DNA of 64,000 nucleotides from Streptomyces sp. NBC_00178 (GCF_036206005.1 NZ_CP108143.1:6105501-6169500); one strand, 5' to 3'; shown: positions 7,921-17,643, counted from the stretch's first letter. Notes: generated by a model from the sequence alone, not told the origin. Numbers and translations: made by a program.

Positions 7921-9579
7921 ATGACGTCAGGCACCAAGGGCAGCGGACCGGACCACGTCACCCTCAGGCAGATCCTCGACCACGACGAGGAGGGCGTCCT
8001 GCGCCTGCTGCTCGCCCCCACGGGGCAGGACGTGACGGTCGTCGGCGTGGTCATCGGTGACGAGGAGCCGGCCCGCACGCACGCCGGGCGGATCGTGCTG
8101 GCGGCGGGCCTGCCGCCCGATCCCGCCACCGCCGGCACGGCGGTACGGGAAGCGGCGCGGCGTGGCGCCTCGGCGCTCGTGCTCCGGGAGCAGGAAGGTG
8201 CGCCGCTGCCGGCACAGGCCCTTGCCGCGGCCGAGGAGTGCGGCATCGCGCTGCTCGTCCGTGCCTCGTGGGCGGACTGGGGGGACGCCCTCGCCCTGCT
8301 CCGGTCGGCGACCGCCTTCGCCGCGGCCGGGCGCGACGACCTCATGGCTGATGCCACCACCGGGGGTCTGGCAGCCCTCGCCGCGGCCACCGCACGGCTC
8401 TGCCGGGGTTCGATCACCGTGGAGGACCCGCAGTTCCGGGTGCTCGCGCACTCCGCCACGGGGCCCGAGGCCGACGGGCTGCGCCGGTCCACGATCCTGG
8501 GCGGCCGCGTACCGGAGTGGCGGGTCGCCGAACTGCGCCGCAGCGGGCTGGTGCAGACCCTCAGGACATCGGGTGACGTCATCCACCGGGCCGCCGACGG
8601 CGACACCCCCGAACGCCTCGTCGTGGCGGTCCGCGGCGGCGGCGAGATGCTGGGCTCGCTGTGGGCCGCCGCCGACGGCCGGCGGCTCTCGCCCGACGCC
8701 GCCCAGGTGCTCCGGCGTGCCGCCGCACTCGCCGTCCCCCACCTCCTGCGCCACCGGATGCGCGAGAGCGGCACCCTGCGGAGAGAGGCGCACGCCCTGC
8801 GCGGCCTCCTCCACGGAAGCGGTGACCGGCGGGCCCATCTGTGGTCGCTCGGACTGACGCCCGATGTTCCCTGCGCGGTCGTCGTGGGCGTGCGCGCGTC
8901 CCCCGAGGAGCCCGGATCGGAGGACCGCACCCTGGAGGCGCTTGCGGTCCAGGCCACCGCCCTGCGGCCCGACGCCCGTGTCCTGCGCGAGGTGGACACG
9001 ATCGCCGTGCTGCTGCCGGCGCACGACGGCGGACAACCGCGTCACGACGCGGGACAACCGGGTGACGCACTCGCGCTGGCCCGGGAACTGGACGCACTCG
9101 CGGCCCGGACGCCCGGTGCGCCGCCCGTGTGGACCGGCGCCGGAGGGACGGTGGGTTCCGGCCTCGACGCCTCGCTGTCGTACGAGGAGGCGCTGCTGGT
9201 CGTGCGCGCGCTCCGGGACCGTGAGGGGCGGGGCCGGGACGCGCACCCCGTGCGCAGTGCCGGGCCCGACCAGGTCGGAGCGACGATCGAGGCCCTGCGC
9301 ATGCTCGACGCGGTGCGGCCCGTATGGGAGTCGGGCACCGGCCCCGTGCACGAGCTGATCCGCACGGACCTCGCGGCGGGCGGCGAACTGGTGCGGTCCC
9401 TCGCCGCCTACCTCGAGACCCCGGGGGACGTCGCCTCCGCCGCCCGGCGTCTGACGCTGCACCCCAACACGCTCAGGTACCGCCTCCGCCGCGTCCGTGA
9501 ACGCTTCGGCGTCGACCTCGACGACCCCGACACCCGGCTTGTCGTCACGCTCGCCGTTCGCCTGAGCGGGATGCCGTGA
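7921..9579 (+). CDS. PucR family transcriptional regulator
   Basis: 552 residues. The N-terminal half (residues about 1-130) is a PucR-type sensor domain, then a GAF/GGDEF-like middle. The C-terminal PucR_C helix-turn-helix is very clear: LETPGDVASAARRL, then HPNTLRYRLRRV. PucR-family proteins are usually effector-responsive activators of purine, amino acid or amine catabolism genes next to them. The ATG at 7921 is chosen because family homology starts directly after it. A PLP decarboxylase-like gene follows 153 nt downstream on the same strand and is the most likely target. A small internal repetition (DGGQPRHDAGQP around residue 365) is a likely lineage-specific insertion. Confidence 0.85.
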   Translation: MTSGTKGSGPDHVTLRQILDHDEEGVLRLLLAPTGQDVTVVGVVIGDEEPARTHAGRIVLAAGLPPDPATAGTAVREAARRGASALVLREQEGAPLPAQALAAAEECGIALLVRASWADWGDALALLRSATAFAAAGRDDLMADATTGGLAALAAATARLCRGSITVEDPQFRVLAHSATGPEADGLRRSTILGGRVPEWRVAELRRSGLVQTLRTSGDVIHRAADGDTPERLVVAVRGGGEMLGSLWAAADGRRLSPDAAQVLRRAAALAVPHLLRHRMRESGTLRREAHALRGLLHGSGDRRAHLWSLGLTPDVPCAVVVGVRASPEEPGSEDRTLEALAVQATALRPDARVLREVDTIAVLLPAHDGGQPRHDAGQPGDALALARELDALAARTPGAPPVWTGAGGTVGSGLDASLSYEEALLVVRALRDREGRGRDAHPVRSAGPDQVGATIEALRMLDAVRPVWESGTGPVHELIRTDLAAGGELVRSLAAYLETPGDVASAARRLTLHPNTLRYRLRRVRERFGVDLDDPDTRLVVTLAVRLSGMP

Positions 9580-9732
9580 GGCACACCCTCCACGGCATGT
9601 GTCCGGCCCGCCAAAGCACGGGCGCCGCTTTGTGCGTGCCGACGATGACGCACAGGGAGCATGCGGGCCAGTCTGGATCCGTCCCGCCACGCGCCCGCCG
9701 GTGTGTGGCACGGCCCCACCGAAAGCCCTGCC

Positions 9733-11103
9733 GTGACCTCCGTGAGCACGTTCCCGACCGGACCCGCCGTCCCGACCACCGCGCACCGCGTTCCCGTGGT
9801 GCTGCGCCGGGCCCTCGCCACCGGGCTGGTGGGGGAGGAGCAGCCCGTCGCCGGGTTCCTGGACACCGACGGCATCCGAGCCTCGGTCGCGAGCCTCCAG
9901 GAGGCGTTCGCCCACGCCCCCGACGTGCTCCACACGTTCGCCGTCAAAGCGGCGTCCCTGGTCCCCGTGCTCCGGCTGCTCGCCCGGCTCGGCATGGGGT
10001 GCGAAGCGGCCAGCCCGGGTGAGCTGCGCCTCGCGCTCGACGCCGGTGTCCCCCCGTCGCGGATCGTGCTCGACTCGCCCGCCAAGACCCGGCAGGAGAT
10101 CAGGGAGGCGCTCGCCCTCGGGGTGGCGCTCAACGCCGACAACCTCGACGAGTTGCGCCGCATCGACGCGCTGCGCCCCGCCGACAGCGCCTCCGTCATC
10201 GGTCTGAGGGTCAACCCCCAGGTAGGCGGCGGTTCCATCGGGGCGATGAGCACCGCGACCGCGACCTCGAAATTCGGCGTGGCGCTGCGCGACCCGGGCG
10301 CACGCGACCAGGTCGTGGCGGCGTTCGCCGAGCGGCCCTGGCTGACCCGGCTGCACGCGCACGTCGGTTCCCAGGGGTGCCCGCTCGAACTCATCGCCGA
10401 GGGCGTCGCGGAGACGTACCGGCTGGCCGAGGAGATCAACACCGCGCTCGGCGCACGACGGATCACCAGCCTCGACATCGGTGGCGGGTTGCCCGTCAAC
10501 TTCGAGGACGATGCGACGCGCCCGGCGTTCGCCGACCACGCGCGGGTCCTGGGCGAGGCCGTGCCGGGGCTCTTCGACGGCCGCTACGCGCTCGTCACGG
10601 AGTTCGGCCGGTCGCTGCTCGCCAAGAACGGGTTCATCGCCGCGCGCGTGGAGTACATCAAGGAAGCGGGCGGCCGGCGCATCGCCGTCACCCACGCGGG
10701 AGCACAGACCGCCACGCGGACCGTCCTCATGCCCGACGCCTGGCCGCTGAGGGTGGGCGCCTTCGACGCCCACGGCGATCCGCGGACCGGACCGCACCTG
10801 CGCCAGGACGTCGCCGGGCCGTGCTGCTTCGCCGGTGACGTCGTCGCCCACGGCCGCGAACTGCCGGAACTGGCGGAAGGCGACCACGTCGTCCTGCACG
10901 ACACCGGGGCGTACTACTTCTCGACCCCCTGGGCGTACAACAGCCTGCCCCGTCCGGCCGTGTACGGCTTCACCACGGGACAGGCCGGCGACGTACGGCT
11001 GGTCACCGTGCGGGCGCCGCAGACGCTCGACGAGATCGCCGCGGAGAGCGGACTGGCCCACGCCGACGCGCTGGTCGGCCCGGACGCCCCGGACGGGTCC
11101 TGA
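9733..11103 (+). CDS. fold-type III PLP decarboxylase-like enzyme (diaminopimelate/ornithine decarboxylase family)
   Basis: 456 residues from the GTG at 9733. An in-frame ATG at 9661 would add 24 residues and has only a crowded ribosome-binding site. The N-terminal alanine-racemase-like barrel carries the PLP lysine in FAVKAAS (Lys72), then CEAASPGEL, and the phosphate-binding loop DIGGGLPVNFEDD. The C-terminal beta domain has a CFAGD segment where LysA-type enzymes hold their Cys-Xaa-Asp substrate contacts. The protein is more divergent than housekeeping LysA, so its substrate is open: a D- or L-basic or diamino acid, or an antibiotic/siderophore precursor. It follows a PucR-type regulator, which may control it. 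Confidence 0.8.
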   Translation: MTSVSTFPTGPAVPTTAHRVPVVLRRALATGLVGEEQPVAGFLDTDGIRASVASLQEAFAHAPDVLHTFAVKAASLVPVLRLLARLGMGCEAASPGELRLALDAGVPPSRIVLDSPAKTRQEIREALALGVALNADNLDELRRIDALRPADSASVIGLRVNPQVGGGSIGAMSTATATSKFGVALRDPGARDQVVAAFAERPWLTRLHAHVGSQGCPLELIAEGVAETYRLAEEINTALGARRITSLDIGGGLPVNFEDDATRPAFADHARVLGEAVPGLFDGRYALVTEFGRSLLAKNGFIAARVEYIKEAGGRRIAVTHAGAQTATRTVLMPDAWPLRVGAFDAHGDPRTGPHLRQDVAGPCCFAGDVVAHGRELPELAEGDHVVLHDTGAYYFSTPWAYNSLPRPAVYGFTTGQAGDVRLVTVRAPQTLDEIAAESGLAHADALVGPDAPDGS

Positions 11104-11121
11104 GCCCCGGCCGCCACGGCT

Positions 11122-12186
11122 CTACGGCACGCGCGCCGTCCACTCCGGGCTGCTGAACTTCGTGGCGGCCAGTTCCTCGGCGCGCGCCAGTTCCGCGGCG
11201 GTGACCTGTCCGGCGGCGAGCCCGTAGCGGCCCCGGAAGGAATCGACCATGCGGTCGATCACCGTCTCCCGGGGCAGACCCGTCTGGCGGCGCAGCGGAT
11301 CCACGCGCTTCTTCGCGGACGCCGTCCCCTTGTCGGACATCTTCTCCTTGCCGATGCGCAGGACCTCCAGCATCTTCCCGGTGTCGATGTCGTAGGACAT
11401 GGTGACGTGATGAAGGATCGCTCCGGGCCCGCCGTCCGGCCCGACCATGCGCTTCTGCGCGGCACCCGCGATCTTCCCGACGTCCGTCGCGATGTCGTTC
11501 AGCGGCTGGTACCAGGCCTTGATGCCCATGTCTCCGAGCGCCTCGAGCACCCACTCGTCGAGGTAGGCGTACGAGTCGGCGAACGACAGCCCCGAGACCA
11601 GGGACGCGGGGACCGAGAGGGAGTACGTGATCGTGTTGCCGGCCTCGACGAACATGGCCCCGCCGCCCGAGATACGGCGCACCACCGTGACTCCGTGGCG
11701 TGCCGCCCCCTCCGGATCCACCTCGTTGCGCAGCGACTGGAAGCTGCCGATGATGACGGCCGGCGCGCCCCACTCCCACACGCGCAGCGTGGGGGGCCGC
11801 CGCCCCGCGGCGACCTCGGCGGTGATCACCTCGTCGAGGGCCATGTGCAGCGCGGGCGACTGCGCACCCTCGCGGATGAGCTGCCAGTCGTAGTCGGTCC
11901 AGTCGGTGGCCTGGGCGAGCGCGCGGCGCACCGCCACGGCGACGCCTTCCGCGGTGATCCCGTACATGACGGTGCCCTCGGGCAGCGTGGCCTCGATGCG
12001 GGCCGTCAGGCCGGCGGCGTCGGTGTCGGCGGGGGCGCCCTCCAGGGCCTCGTCGATCGCGGTGATCGCCTCGTCGGGCTCCAGGAAGAAGTCGCCCGCC
12101 ACCCGGACGTTGCGCAGTACGCCCGCGTGGTTCTCCAGATCGACCACGACGAGCTTGCCGCCAGGAACCTTGTATTCGCCGTGCAT
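11122..12186 (-). CDS. lplA: lipoate-protein ligase with N-terminal accessory domain
   Basis: 354 residues. The catalytic module (residues about 100-354) has the lipoate-binding signature RRISGGGAMFVEAGN and the catalytic-lysine segment DVGKIAGAAQKR, and should adenylate lipoate and transfer it to E2/H-protein lysines. Residues 1-95 (GEYKVPGGKLVVVDLE to MYGITAEGVAVAVRRAL) look like the small LplA accessory (C-terminal/LplB-type) domain, here placed before rather than after the catalytic domain. The ATG at 12186 has GGAGG 7 nt upstream. Longer frames upstream are antisense to the divergent gamma-glutamyltransferase leader and are rejected. Confidence 0.85.
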   Translation of the reverse strand: MHGEYKVPGGKLVVVDLENHAGVLRNVRVAGDFFLEPDEAITAIDEALEGAPADTDAAGLTARIEATLPEGTVMYGITAEGVAVAVRRALAQATDWTDYDWQLIREGAQSPALHMALDEVITAEVAAGRRPPTLRVWEWGAPAVIIGSFQSLRNEVDPEGAARHGVTVVRRISGGGAMFVEAGNTITYSLSVPASLVSGLSFADSYAYLDEWVLEALGDMGIKAWYQPLNDIATDVGKIAGAAQKRMVGPDGGPGAILHHVTMSYDIDTGKMLEVLRIGKEKMSDKGTASAKKRVDPLRRQTGLPRETVIDRMVDSFRGRYGLAAGQVTAAELARAEELAATKFSSPEWTARVP

Positions 12187-12476
12187 CGCCGAGCCTCCGC
12201 TGAGTGGAATCACCTTCAGCCCAGCGCACGGGCGCCCCGATATCTTCCCGGCGCGCCGTCCCGCGCCTGTCCCGTGCTGTCCCGTACGACTGCACGGCGG
12301 ACCGGTGGCGGGGCGGGGAGGCCCCGACAAGCTCCGGCGGACGGCGGCCGGCCGGGTCGGTACGGTCCGCGAACGGCCGCCGAAGCACCTGGACCCCCGG
12401 GCCTGGATCCCGGCCATCGACCGTGACCCCGAACCCCGTACCTGAACTCCGAACGCCCCGGCAAGGAGCAGCATCC

Positions 12477-14282
12477 GTGTTCACCACCCGCCCCACCCTT
12501 CAGGGCACCTTCGGCATGGTGTCCTCCACCCACTGGCTCGCCTCGCAGTCCGCGATGGCCGTCCTGGAGGACGGCGGCAACGCCTACGACGCGGCCGTGG
12601 CCGCCGGATTCGTCCTGCACGTCGTCGAGCCGCACCTCAACGGTCCGGCGGGTGAGGTCCCGATGATCCTGGCCCCGAGGGACGGCGAGGTGCGGGTGCT
12701 CTGCGGCCAGGGCCCCGCCCCCGCCGGTGCCTCGGCCGCGCACTACCGGTCGCTCGGTCTCGGCCTGGTCCCCGGTACCGGGCCGCTCGCCGCCGCCGTG
12801 CCGGGTGCCTTCGACGCCTGGATGCTCCTGCTCCGCGACCACGGGACGAAGACCGTCGCGGAGGTCCTGCGGTACGCCGTCGGGTACGCCGAGGACGGCC
12901 ACCCGCCCGTCGAGCGCGTCGGCCTGACCGTGGAGAGCGTCCGTGAGCTCTTCGAGACGGAGTGGCAGAGCTCCGCCGACGTCTACCTCCCCGGCGGTAA
13001 GGCGCCCACGCCGGGTGAGCTCTTCCGCAACCCCGCGCTCGCCGCGACCTGGCGCCGCCTCATAGCCGAGGCGGAGAGGACGGGCGGCGACGACCGCGTC
13101 GCCCAGATCGAGGCCGCCCGCGCCGTGTGGCGCACGGGCTTCGTCGCCGAGGCGCTCGTCCGCCAGGCCGGCGTCCCCACCCTGGACACCAGCGGGATCC
13201 GCCACACCGGCACGCTCACGGCGGCGGACCTGGCCGGCTGGTCCGCATCGTACGAGGCCCCCGCCACGTACGAGTGGAACGGCTGGACGCTGGCCAAGGC
13301 CGCCGCCTGGAGCCAGGGCCCCGCCTTCCTCCAGCAGCTCGCCCTCCTCCCCGCCGAACTCCCGGCGTACGGCTCCGCCGCGTACGTCCACCTGCTCGTC
13401 GAGGGCTGCAAGCTCGCCATGGCCGACCGCGAGGCCTGGTACGGAGACGCGGCCGGAGTGCCGCTGGACACCCTGCTCTCCGAGGCGTACAACGACGAAC
13501 GCCGGGCGCTGATCACCGGCAGCGCGTCCCTGGAACTGCGCCCCGGCAGTTCCGACGGCCGCACCCCGGTCCTCAGCGCGCACGCCCGGGCCGTCGCCTC
13601 CGGGGACGCCGGTCCCGGCGTCCTGGGTGCGCCGGCCGCCGGGGCGGGCGAACCGACGGTCGCCAAGGACGGCGCGACCCGCGGGGACACCTGCCACCTC
13701 GACATCGTCGACCGCTGGGGCAACATGGTCGCCGCGACCCCCAGCGGCGGTTGGCTCCAGTCCAACCCGGTCGTGCCCGAACTCGGCTTCCCCCTCGGGA
13801 CCCGTCTTCAGATGGCCTGGCTCGACGAGGGCCTGCCGAACACGCTGACCCCCGGACGCCGCCCGCGCACCACCCTCACCCCCTCGCTCGCCCTCCGGGA
13901 CGGGGTCCCCGTCATGGCGTTCGGGACGCCCGGCGGCGACCAGCAGGACCAGTGGCAGCTGCACTTCTTCCTCGCCGTGGCACTCCGCGGCACCGTACGC
14001 GGAGGCCTCGACCTCCAGGGGGCGATCGACGCCCCGAACTGGCACAACGACAGCTTCCCCGGCTCCTTCTTCCCGCGCGGGATGCGGCCGGGCAGCCTGA
14101 CGGTCGAGGAGGGCACGGACCCCGGGGTCGTCGCGGAACTGCGCCGCCTCGGCCACGACGTGACGGTCGGCGAACCCTGGTCCGAGGGCCGCATGTGCGC
14201 CGTCGCCCGGGACCCGGAGACCGGCATCCTGTCCGCCGCGGCCAATCCGCGCGGCATGCAGGGCTACGCCGTGGGCCGCTGA
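12477..14282 (+). CDS. ggt: gamma-glutamyltransferase family Ntn-hydrolase
   Basis: 601 residues starting at GTG 12477 with AAGGAG 9 nt upstream. The N-terminal block MAVLEDGGNAYDAAVAAGFV is typical of gamma-glutamyltransferases. The autocatalytic cleavage nucleophile is expected at Thr405 in GDTCHLDIVD (compare TTH in E. coli Ggt), followed by MVAATPSGGW. The C-terminal GFPLGTRLQM and TLTPSLALRDGVP motifs support the small subunit. There is no obvious signal peptide, which suggests a cytoplasmic member acting on glutathione or related gamma-glutamyl/acylamide substrates. It diverges from lplA. Confidence 0.85.
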   Translation: MFTTRPTLQGTFGMVSSTHWLASQSAMAVLEDGGNAYDAAVAAGFVLHVVEPHLNGPAGEVPMILAPRDGEVRVLCGQGPAPAGASAAHYRSLGLGLVPGTGPLAAAVPGAFDAWMLLLRDHGTKTVAEVLRYAVGYAEDGHPPVERVGLTVESVRELFETEWQSSADVYLPGGKAPTPGELFRNPALAATWRRLIAEAERTGGDDRVAQIEAARAVWRTGFVAEALVRQAGVPTLDTSGIRHTGTLTAADLAGWSASYEAPATYEWNGWTLAKAAAWSQGPAFLQQLALLPAELPAYGSAAYVHLLVEGCKLAMADREAWYGDAAGVPLDTLLSEAYNDERRALITGSASLELRPGSSDGRTPVLSAHARAVASGDAGPGVLGAPAAGAGEPTVAKDGATRGDTCHLDIVDRWGNMVAATPSGGWLQSNPVVPELGFPLGTRLQMAWLDEGLPNTLTPGRRPRTTLTPSLALRDGVPVMAFGTPGGDQQDQWQLHFFLAVALRGTVRGGLDLQGAIDAPNWHNDSFPGSFFPRGMRPGSLTVEEGTDPGVVAELRRLGHDVTVGEPWSEGRMCAVARDPETGILSAAANPRGMQGYAVGR

Positions 14283-14327
14283 CCTCCTGGCGGGAGCCGT
14301 TCCGGCGGACCGTGCTTAGCTGGAGGC

Positions 14328-15197
14328 ATGATCGATGACTTCCTGTACGGGACCGCCGGGACCTCCGGCCAGCTGACCGAGGTGGAAGCGGCGGTGCGGG
14401 CAGCGGTCGCCGCCGAGATCCTGCCGCGCTACCAGCAGCTCGCCGCGCACGAGATCGTCGAGAAGAGCGGCCCGCACGACCTGGTCACCGCCGCCGACCG
14501 CCTGGCCGAGGAGCACCTCACGGCCTCCCTGACCCGGCTGCTGCCCGGTTCGGTCGTCGTGGGCGAGGAGGCCGTCCACGCCGACCCCGCCGTCTACGAC
14601 GCGCTCGGCGGCGACGCACCCGTCTGGATCGTCGACCCGGTCGACGGCACCCGGCAGTTCGTCCACGGCGAGCCCGGCTTCTGCACGCTGGTGGCCCTCG
14701 CCCTCCACGGGCAGGTGCACGCCTCCTGGACGTACGCCCCCGTCCTCGGAGAGATGGCCGTCGCCCTCAGGGGGCGCGGCGCCACGCTCAACGGCACCCG
14801 GCTGCACAGCGGTTCGCCCGCACCCGGCGCGGTGCTCAAGGTCGCCATGTCCCACCCGGACTACACGTCGGACGCCCAGAAGCGGGCCCTGCTCGGCCTG
14901 CGTACCGATGGCATCGACGCCCGCGCGTGCGGATCTGCGGGCCTGGAGTACCTCGCCGTCGCCATGGGCGCCCAGGATGCCGTGGCCTTCAACTGGGAGT
15001 TCGCCTGGGACCACGCGGCGGGGCTGCTGCTCGTCACCGAGTCGGGCGGTGCGCAGTCCACCCTGTCGGGTGCCCCCTACCGCCTCACCGGTGGCAACGA
15101 CCTGCCGTTCACGGCGGCCAGGGACGCGGCCACGGCCGAGCGGATCCTGCACGCGCTGCGCACCGGCCGCCAGGGATCGGGCTCCACAGGTAACTGA
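14328..15197 (+). CDS. inositol monophosphatase family protein
   Basis: 289 residues of the Mg2+-dependent, Li+-sensitive phosphatase fold. Motifs in order: VVGEEAVH (metal-binding Glu), WIVDPVDGTRQF (DPXDGT metal site), and WDHAAGLLLVTESGG (catalytic base region). These dephosphorylate inositol-1-phosphate or related sugar phosphates (histidinol phosphate, PAP). Which substrate is used here cannot be told. It begins 45 nt after ggt and may be co-transcribed with it. Confidence 0.85.
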   Translation: MIDDFLYGTAGTSGQLTEVEAAVRAAVAAEILPRYQQLAAHEIVEKSGPHDLVTAADRLAEEHLTASLTRLLPGSVVVGEEAVHADPAVYDALGGDAPVWIVDPVDGTRQFVHGEPGFCTLVALALHGQVHASWTYAPVLGEMAVALRGRGATLNGTRLHSGSPAPGAVLKVAMSHPDYTSDAQKRALLGLRTDGIDARACGSAGLEYLAVAMGAQDAVAFNWEFAWDHAAGLLLVTESGGAQSTLSGAPYRLTGGNDLPFTAARDAATAERILHALRTGRQGSGSTGN

Positions 15198-15204
15198 CGG
15201 GGCG

Positions 15205-16119
15205 TCACTCGTCGGAGTGGCCTCCCCGGCCGTCGGCTCGCAGGCTGCGGACACCTTCCGTGACGGAGGCGTCCGGGCGCCCCGGGCCGGCAGGGGGAGG
15301 GGCGGCGCGGTCCAGCACCGCGCGCACGTCCCGTACGACGCGGGCCGCCGTCTCCACCGCGGGCGCGTCCAGGCCGCGCAGGGCGGAGGAGACCGCGTCG
15401 GCGAAGCCCGCGGGGGTGTCCGGCAGGGCGGCGGCGGAGGCGAGCGCGCCCTTCTCGTTGAGGCACCACGCGCGGTGGTGGGCGTGCAGGGCCTGGGCGA
15501 GGACGCCGAAGGCCCTGGACAGGCACAGGGCGACGTGGAGCGTGTCGCCGGACGGGGCCGACTTGCGGGCCGAGGCCACCAGGAAGTCCGCCTCCCACGC
15601 TGCCTCGACGAGCGCGCGGCGCAACGGCTCCGGATAGGCGCGTACCGCGTCCTGAAGGGCCGTCAGTTCGCCCTGCGGGTCCTGGAGCACCCGGCCCAGC
15701 GCGACCTCGCCGACGTAGCACGGAGACCAGAAGCCCAGCGGGTGGCCGGGCTGCGTCCCCACCTCGAAGCGGCCTTCGCGGCAGTCCGACCGGACCGACT
15801 CCACCCGGTCCAGGTCGCGCAGGATCCAGTCGACCGCGACACCGTCCACCGTGAGCCAGGCGCCGCCGTTCACCCACGGGCCCCAGCCGCCGGGGCCCGC
15901 CACCTGGACCGGAGCCCCCTGGACCTCGGACGCCAGCGCGGTGAGAGCGGCCAGGTCGAGGGCGCCCCGGTAGTACACGCCCAGATCCCAGTCGGAGTCG
16001 GGGCGGTGGGTCCCCCGGGCGCGGCTGCCGCCCAGGACGACAGCCCTGACCCCCGGCACGCGGACGAGCCGCGGAGCCATGGCGGCGACGGCGGGAGTGG
16101 GTGCGTATGAGTCCTTCAT
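15205..16119 (-). CDS. nucleotidyltransferase-domain protein (MNT-like)
   Basis: 304 residues. The minimal nucleotidyltransferase motif GGSRARGTHRPDSDWDLGVYY lies near residue 30 (GSxxRG...SDxDL), with a third acidic residue in VDWILRDLD. The remainder is helical (residues 160-304), compatible with a four-helix nucleotide-binding bundle. Proteins of this kind nucleotidylate small molecules (aminoglycoside-type) or proteins (MNT antitoxins). No HEPN toxin partner is adjacent, so a stand-alone role is likelier. The start at 16119 excludes an upstream extension that overlaps the divergent gene. The 3' end is convergent with the phosphatase gene, with a 7-nt gap. Confidence 0.7.
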   Translation of the reverse strand: MKDSYAPTPAVAAMAPRLVRVPGVRAVVLGGSRARGTHRPDSDWDLGVYYRGALDLAALTALASEVQGAPVQVAGPGGWGPWVNGGAWLTVDGVAVDWILRDLDRVESVRSDCREGRFEVGTQPGHPLGFWSPCYVGEVALGRVLQDPQGELTALQDAVRAYPEPLRRALVEAAWEADFLVASARKSAPSGDTLHVALCLSRAFGVLAQALHAHHRAWCLNEKGALASAAALPDTPAGFADAVSSALRGLDAPAVETAARVVRDVRAVLDRAAPPPAGPGRPDASVTEGVRSLRADGRGGHSDE

Positions 16120-16205
16120 CGGGCCGGAGGCTACCCGGAGGTCCGTCGCCGGTGCGCCCGAATATCCTGGGTGCCCTGGCCATCGGCTGACGAAGGAGTC
16201 CGAAG

Positions 16206-17621
16206 GTGCCATCGATGCTTGATGCCGTCGTCGTCGGGGCGGGCCCCAACGGCCTCACGGCCGCGGTCGAGCTGGCCCGCCGGGGCTTCTCCGTGGAGGT
16301 CTTCGAAGCGCGGGACACGATCGGGGGCGGCGCCCGGACCGAGGAGCTGACCCTCCCGGGGTTCCGCCACGACCCCTGTTCCGCCGTACACCCCCTCGGC
16401 ATCGGCTCACCGGCATTCCGCGCCATGCCACTGGCCCGCCACGGCCTCGAATGGCTCCACGCGCCGCTCGCCCTGGCCCACCCCTTCCCGGACGGCTCCG
16501 CCGCCGTGCTCACCGGGTCGGTCGGCGAGAGCGCGATGTCGCTCGGACCGGCCGACGCGGGCGCGTACCGCCGTCTCGTCGCCCCCTACACGGGCCACTG
16601 GGACACTCTCGCCGCGGACATGCTGCGCACCCCCTGGGACGGGATGCCGAGTGACCCGTACCGCTGGGCGCGGTTCGGGCTGGACGCCGTGCAGCCGGCC
16701 TCGCTGCTCTCGCGCCGCTTCCGGGGGGAGAAGGCGCGCGGTCTCGTCGCCGGGCTCGCCGCCCACGCCATCGCCCCCGCGAGCGGCCTGGCGACGGGCG
16801 GGATCGCCCTGATGTTCGCGCTCGCCGCGCACGAGAACGGCTGGCCGATGCCCCGGGGCGGCTCGCAGGCCGTCTCCGACGCCCTGGCCTCCTACCTGCG
16901 CGAGCTGGGCGGTGCGATCCGTACGGGCACGGAGGTGAGGCGGCTCGACGAACTCCCGCCCGCCCGCGCCTACGTCTTCGACACCTCGCCGAGCGCGCTC
17001 GCACGGATCGCGGGCCTCGGCGGCGCCTACGACCACTACCGCTACGGCCCCTCCTGCTTCAAGATCGACTACGCGCTGTCGGGTCCCGTGCCCTGGACGG
17101 CCGAGGAGGCCCGGCGCGCCGGCACGGTCCACGTCGGTCCCACGGCCGCCGAGATCGACGCGTCCCTGCGCGCAGCGGGGGCCGGCCGCGACCCGGGCGT
17201 CCCCTTCCTGATCACCGCGCAGCCCAGCCTCGTCGACCCCGGCCGCGCCCCCGAGGGCCGCCACGTCTTCTGGGTGTACGGGCACGTCCCGGCCGGCTGG
17301 GAAGGCGACGCGACGGACGTGATCGAACGTCAACTGGAGCGATTCGCACCCGGGTTCCGCGATCTGGTGCTGGCCCGGGCCGTCGCCGGACCGCCGCAGC
17401 TCGCGGCGCGGAACGCCAACTACGTCGGCGGGGACATCGCCTGCGGAGCCTTCGCGGGGCTGCAGACGGTGATACGGCCCCGGCTCGCCCGGGTGCCGTA
17501 CGCCACCGCCCACCCCGCCGTCTTCCTCTGCTCCTCGGCCACGCCCCCCGGCCCCGGTGTGCACGGCATGTCCGGTCACCACGCGGCCAAGGCGGTGTGG
17601 CGGCGCCTGCGGGCGGCGTGA
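16206..17621 (+). CDS. phytoene desaturase-like FAD-dependent oxidoreductase
   Basis: 471 residues. The N-terminal Rossmann nucleotide-binding fingerprint VVVGAGPNGLTAAVELARRG is followed by an acidic strand end (EVFEARDTIGGGARTEE), typical of CrtI/all-trans-retinol saturase-like flavoproteins. C-terminal YVGGDIACGAFAGLQ and a GPGVHGMSGHHAAK helix close the FAD site. No carotenoid genes are nearby, so the substrate is unknown. It starts at GTG 16206; an ATG at 16215 is a close alternative. It diverges from the nucleotidyltransferase gene. Confidence 0.85.
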   Translation: MPSMLDAVVVGAGPNGLTAAVELARRGFSVEVFEARDTIGGGARTEELTLPGFRHDPCSAVHPLGIGSPAFRAMPLARHGLEWLHAPLALAHPFPDGSAAVLTGSVGESAMSLGPADAGAYRRLVAPYTGHWDTLAADMLRTPWDGMPSDPYRWARFGLDAVQPASLLSRRFRGEKARGLVAGLAAHAIAPASGLATGGIALMFALAAHENGWPMPRGGSQAVSDALASYLRELGGAIRTGTEVRRLDELPPARAYVFDTSPSALARIAGLGGAYDHYRYGPSCFKIDYALSGPVPWTAEEARRAGTVHVGPTAAEIDASLRAAGAGRDPGVPFLITAQPSLVDPGRAPEGRHVFWVYGHVPAGWEGDATDVIERQLERFAPGFRDLVLARAVAGPPQLAARNANYVGGDIACGAFAGLQTVIRPRLARVPYATAHPAVFLCSSATPPGPGVHGMSGHHAAKAVWRRLRAA

Positions 17622-17643
17622 GCGCGGTCCCGGCCGTGCGTGC

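Noticed and set aside
7927..11061. Minus-strand open frame of 1044 codons
   Set aside because: Shadow of PucR and PLP-decarboxylase genes on the plus strand.
15205..16119. MNT-HEPN toxin-antitoxin pair
   Set aside because: No HEPN gene adjacent and the protein is much longer than minimal MNT antitoxins.
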